A stretch of 64,000 bases of DNA from Danxiaibacter sp048498555 (lineage in GTDB: Bacteria > Bacteroidota > Bacteroidia > Chitinophagales > Chitinophagaceae). The position numbers and the translations under genes are program-made. This document shows positions 61,899 to 64,000 of this stretch, piece after piece. Below the pieces are notes generated by a model that did no database searches, was not told the DNA's origin, and saw only the letters and a list, made by a program, of their open reading frames with translations. Every line of letters begins with the position of its first letter. Within the stretch, counting starts at the first letter, position 1. The stretch is from NCBI GenBank assembly GCA_048498555.1, contig JBEHXT010000007.1, positions 236,811 to 300,810 on the forward strand. Reading direction: 5' to 3'.

Positions 61899-63770
61899 AT
61901 GTCTTTATTTCGTAAGAAATCTCTTGATAAAATTGTTGCAGAGGCACAAGCCGGCGAACTGGATGGCCACGCGCATAGCATGAATAAGGTGTTAGGTGTT
62001 CGTGATCTAACCTTTATGGGAGTTGCGGCGGTTATCGGCGCGGGTATTTTTTCTACGATTGGTACTGCGGCGTTTAACGGTGGCCCCGGTGTAATTTTCC
62101 TGTTTATTATTACCGCTATCACTTGCGGCTTTACAGCATTGTGTTACGCAGAGTTTGCATCACGCGTTCCTGTGTCAGGCAGCGCATACACATACTCCTA
62201 CGTTACTTTTGGGGAATTGGTGGCCTGGATCATTGGCTGGGCGCTGATTTTGGAGTACGCCATCGGTAATGTAGTGGTTGCAATATCCTGGAGCGCCTAC
62301 TTCAATAATATACTAAAGGCCATTCATATCAATCTTCCCGAATGGCTCACGATTGGTTACCAGACTGCTAAAATGAATTATGATGCGGCTATCGCAGCCA
62401 ATCAAAGCACGGCTGACCTCGTTTACGCAAATGCACCTTCTATACTTGGATTTAAACTTGTGGTGAATCTTCCTGCCTTTATAATTGTTGGATTGATTAC
62501 CATGTTGGCTTATATAGGCATTAATGAAAGCAGGCGAAGCGCCAACTTTATGGTGGGTTTAAAAATCGTGGTGCTGATCTTTATTGCCATCGTGGGCTTT
62601 TGGTTTATTTTTTCCAGCGGGACAACAGATAACTGGACACCGTTTCTACCAAAAGGAATGACCGGTGTATTGAAGGGTGTGTCCTCTGTGTTCTTTGCCT
62701 ATATTGGATTTGACGCCATCTCCACAACCGCGGAAGAATGTAGTAACCCGCAGCGCGATTTGCCACGAGGCATGATTTATTCCCTTGTTATTTGTACGAT
62801 TATTTATGTGGTAACTACACTGGTTATTACCGGGATGGTAAACTATAAAGAATTTGAAGGCGTAGCGGATCCTTTGGCTTATGTGTTTGATAAAATCAAC
62901 ATGCACAAAATTGGATTTGTTATATCTGTGTCTGCTGTTATAGCGGCTACAAGCGTGCTGCTAGTGTTTCAGATTGGGCAGCCGAGAATATGGATGAGCA
63001 TGAGCCGCGACGGATTGCTTCCAAAGCGTTTCAGCACAATTTCACCACGTTATAAAACACCTGGCTTTGCTACGATGATGACGGGCGTTCTGGTTGGTTT
63101 ACCCGTACTTTTTGTAGACGATAAACTGATGACCGACCTTACAAGTATCGGCACCTTATTCGCATTTGTGTTGGTTTGTGGTGGTGTATTGTATCTGCCA
63201 AGGCTTGCAAAACAAACAGGAAAATTTAGTATTCCCTATATCAATGGAAAGATGATTTACCCGATTTTGGTGGTGTTGATTATCACGTTGATTGCGATTT
63301 TCAAACCTTATCGTTTTGATGATGCCTTTCATGGCCTGTACCTGAAAGACCGCGCGGTTCTTCAAAAGGAGCTGACTGTAAATGACCTTACGAACGTTCA
63401 AAGCATTACAACCGGGGAAACCAAAACAATATCAATTACGAAAGAGCAGTTAAACGAGTTTAGCGATGCACAGTTTGGTGATACATTAAGAAGTATTCCA
63501 ACGCTGCACAACAAAATATTCCTGGGTGGCTTATTGGCAATAGTTCACAACCTGCCCATTTACCTGTTTCTTGTGCTCATTGTTTTTATGGGCATACTCA
63601 GTTTTGCAAGAAATTTCTCGTTAATTCCATTGTTGGGTGTAACCTGCTGCGCTTACCTGATGATAGAAATCCCTGCCAAAAGCTGGATGGTGTTTTTGGG
63701 CTGGATGGCAATAGGGCTTAGCATTTACTTCTTGTATGGCAGAAGCAGGAGTAAGCTGGCGAGGGTATAA
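61899..63770 (+). CDS. Cationic amino-acid transporter-type APC permease
   Basis: This 623-residue protein has about fourteen membrane helices. The APC start FMGVAAVIGAGIFSTIGTAA, GSAYTYSYVTFGELVAWIIGW and SVFFAYIGFDAISTTAEECSNPQRDLP are hallmarks of the CAT branch (arginine/lysine-like or general amino acids). A long loop of about 100 residues between late helices (FDDAFHGLYLKDRAVLQ to TLRSIPTLHNK) is longer than usual and carries an unusual polar insert. The start ATG at 61899 follows the polyprenyl synthetase by 61 bp. A hairpin terminator lies 45 bp after the stop. Confidence 0.92.
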   Translation: MSLFRKKSLDKIVAEAQAGELDGHAHSMNKVLGVRDLTFMGVAAVIGAGIFSTIGTAAFNGGPGVIFLFIITAITCGFTALCYAEFASRVPVSGSAYTYSYVTFGELVAWIIGWALILEYAIGNVVVAISWSAYFNNILKAIHINLPEWLTIGYQTAKMNYDAAIAANQSTADLVYANAPSILGFKLVVNLPAFIIVGLITMLAYIGINESRRSANFMVGLKIVVLIFIAIVGFWFIFSSGTTDNWTPFLPKGMTGVLKGVSSVFFAYIGFDAISTTAEECSNPQRDLPRGMIYSLVICTIIYVVTTLVITGMVNYKEFEGVADPLAYVFDKINMHKIGFVISVSAVIAATSVLLVFQIGQPRIWMSMSRDGLLPKRFSTISPRYKTPGFATMMTGVLVGLPVLFVDDKLMTDLTSIGTLFAFVLVCGGVLYLPRLAKQTGKFSIPYINGKMIYPILVVLIITLIAIFKPYRFDDAFHGLYLKDRAVLQKELTVNDLTNVQSITTGETKTISITKEQLNEFSDAQFGDTLRSIPTLHNKIFLGGLLAIVHNLPIYLFLVLIVFMGILSFARNFSLIPLLGVTCCAYLMIEIPAKSWMVFLGWMAIGLSIYFLYGRSRSKLARV

Positions 63771-63778
63771 AGCTGTTA

Positions 63779-63814
63779 AAGTTATAAGTTGTAAGTTATA
63801 CGTTGTACGTTTAT
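63779..63814 (+). repeat. GTTATAAGTT word array after permease
   Basis: The iterations AAGTTATAAGTTGTAAG, TTATACG, TTGTACG are the same words as the arrays at 8610 and 13366. They begin 9 bp after the stop codon and are followed directly by a terminator. Confidence 0.6.
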
Positions 63815-63855
63815 CAAAACAATATAGGAGGACTCAGTCCTCCTATATTGTTTTG
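63815..63855. terminator. Strong bidirectional hairpin
   Basis: A perfect 20-bp inverted repeat (63815-63834 against 63836-63855, arm CAAAACAATATAGGAGGACT) has a 1-nt loop and T/A flanks. Confidence 0.85.
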
Positions 63856-64000
63856 GATACATTTGCAATCAAGTGCTTAAAAAGTAAATTTTAATCCAGA
63901 ATTTAGGTAATGTGGTCAAAAATGGTTGGTGGTGATTCAATGAATAAATGTTATAATGCGAGTGACAGCCTTAAGAGGAAATGAGCTCTGGTGGAGACCA
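63856..64000. other. Window-edge sequence with a possible gene remnant
   Basis: The minus strand reads HYLNSGLKFTF then stop (63877-63912), resembling an outer-membrane barrel end, but an in-frame TGA at 63916-63918 lies just upstream. No continuous coding frame is supportable to the window edge. Confidence 0.3.

Noticed and set aside
1..64000. tRNA, rRNA, prophage or complete insertion sequence
   Set aside because: I looked in all gaps and saw no cloverleaf, rRNA sequence, transposase or integrase that could be supported.

Overview
The window is chromosomal DNA of a Bacteroidota bacterium, most likely family Chitinophagaceae or a close relative. The evidence is a SusC/SusD pair, a secreted protein with SprB-type repeats and a gliding-motility (type IX secretion) C-terminal domain, a DUF3822 gene next to rsmD, lipid A genes without Shine-Dalgarno-like leaders, and promoter -7 elements of the Bacteroidetes form TAnnTTTG. 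I see no rRNA, tRNA, CRISPR array, prophage or complete insertion sequence.

Layout. 1-1.1 kb: two tandem YD-motif lipoproteins, the first cut by the window edge. 1.2-4.5 kb: an EamA transporter, then a divergent fbaB/pfkB pair (class I aldolase and phosphofructokinase II). 4.5-13.3 kb: outer-membrane barrel, ECF sigma/anti-sigma pair, lpxB, small lipoprotein, DUF1080 protein, heptose-7-phosphate kinase, amino-acid permease, Skp/OmpH-like protein. 13.6-19.7 kb: rpoC without an adjacent rpoB, and a divergent rhomboid protease. 19.8-29.0 kb: a LacI-controlled locus (VCBS/ASPIC lipoprotein, SusC, SusD) with a perfect 28-bp operator palindrome. 29.1-36.5 kb: SprB-repeat adhesin-like protein, clpC, STAS-like protein, surE. 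36.6-40.4 kb: GH92 mannosidase and sialate O-acetylesterase. 40.8-48.2 kb: Crp/Fnr regulator, YgiD dioxygenase, MFS transporter, aldo/keto reductase, AraC regulator, GH29 fucosidase. 48.5-53.2 kb: fatty acid hydroxylase/sterol desaturase, cupin, saccharopine dehydrogenase-like protein, GYF-domain membrane protein. 53.4-59.2 kb: a tight run DUF3822-rsmD-bioD-5-FCL-lpxK-rnr. 59.3-63.8 kb: MutS-like ATPase divergent from a polyprenyl synthetase, then a cationic amino-acid transporter.

Functional themes are envelope assembly (lpxB, lpxK, heptose kinase, OmpH), glycan capture and trimming (SusCD, GH92, sialate esterase, GH29, DUF1080), and housekeeping transcription/RNA/protein quality control (rpoC, rnr, rsmD, clpC).

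The most unusual signal is not a gene. At least eight intergenic gaps hold imperfect short-word arrays (each gap with its own 8-12 nt word), usually as two inverted arms pressed against the stop codons of the flanking genes. In two neighbouring gaps the arms enclose a common 35-bp core (30 of 35 identical). One such array has become the coded C-terminus of the MFS transporter.
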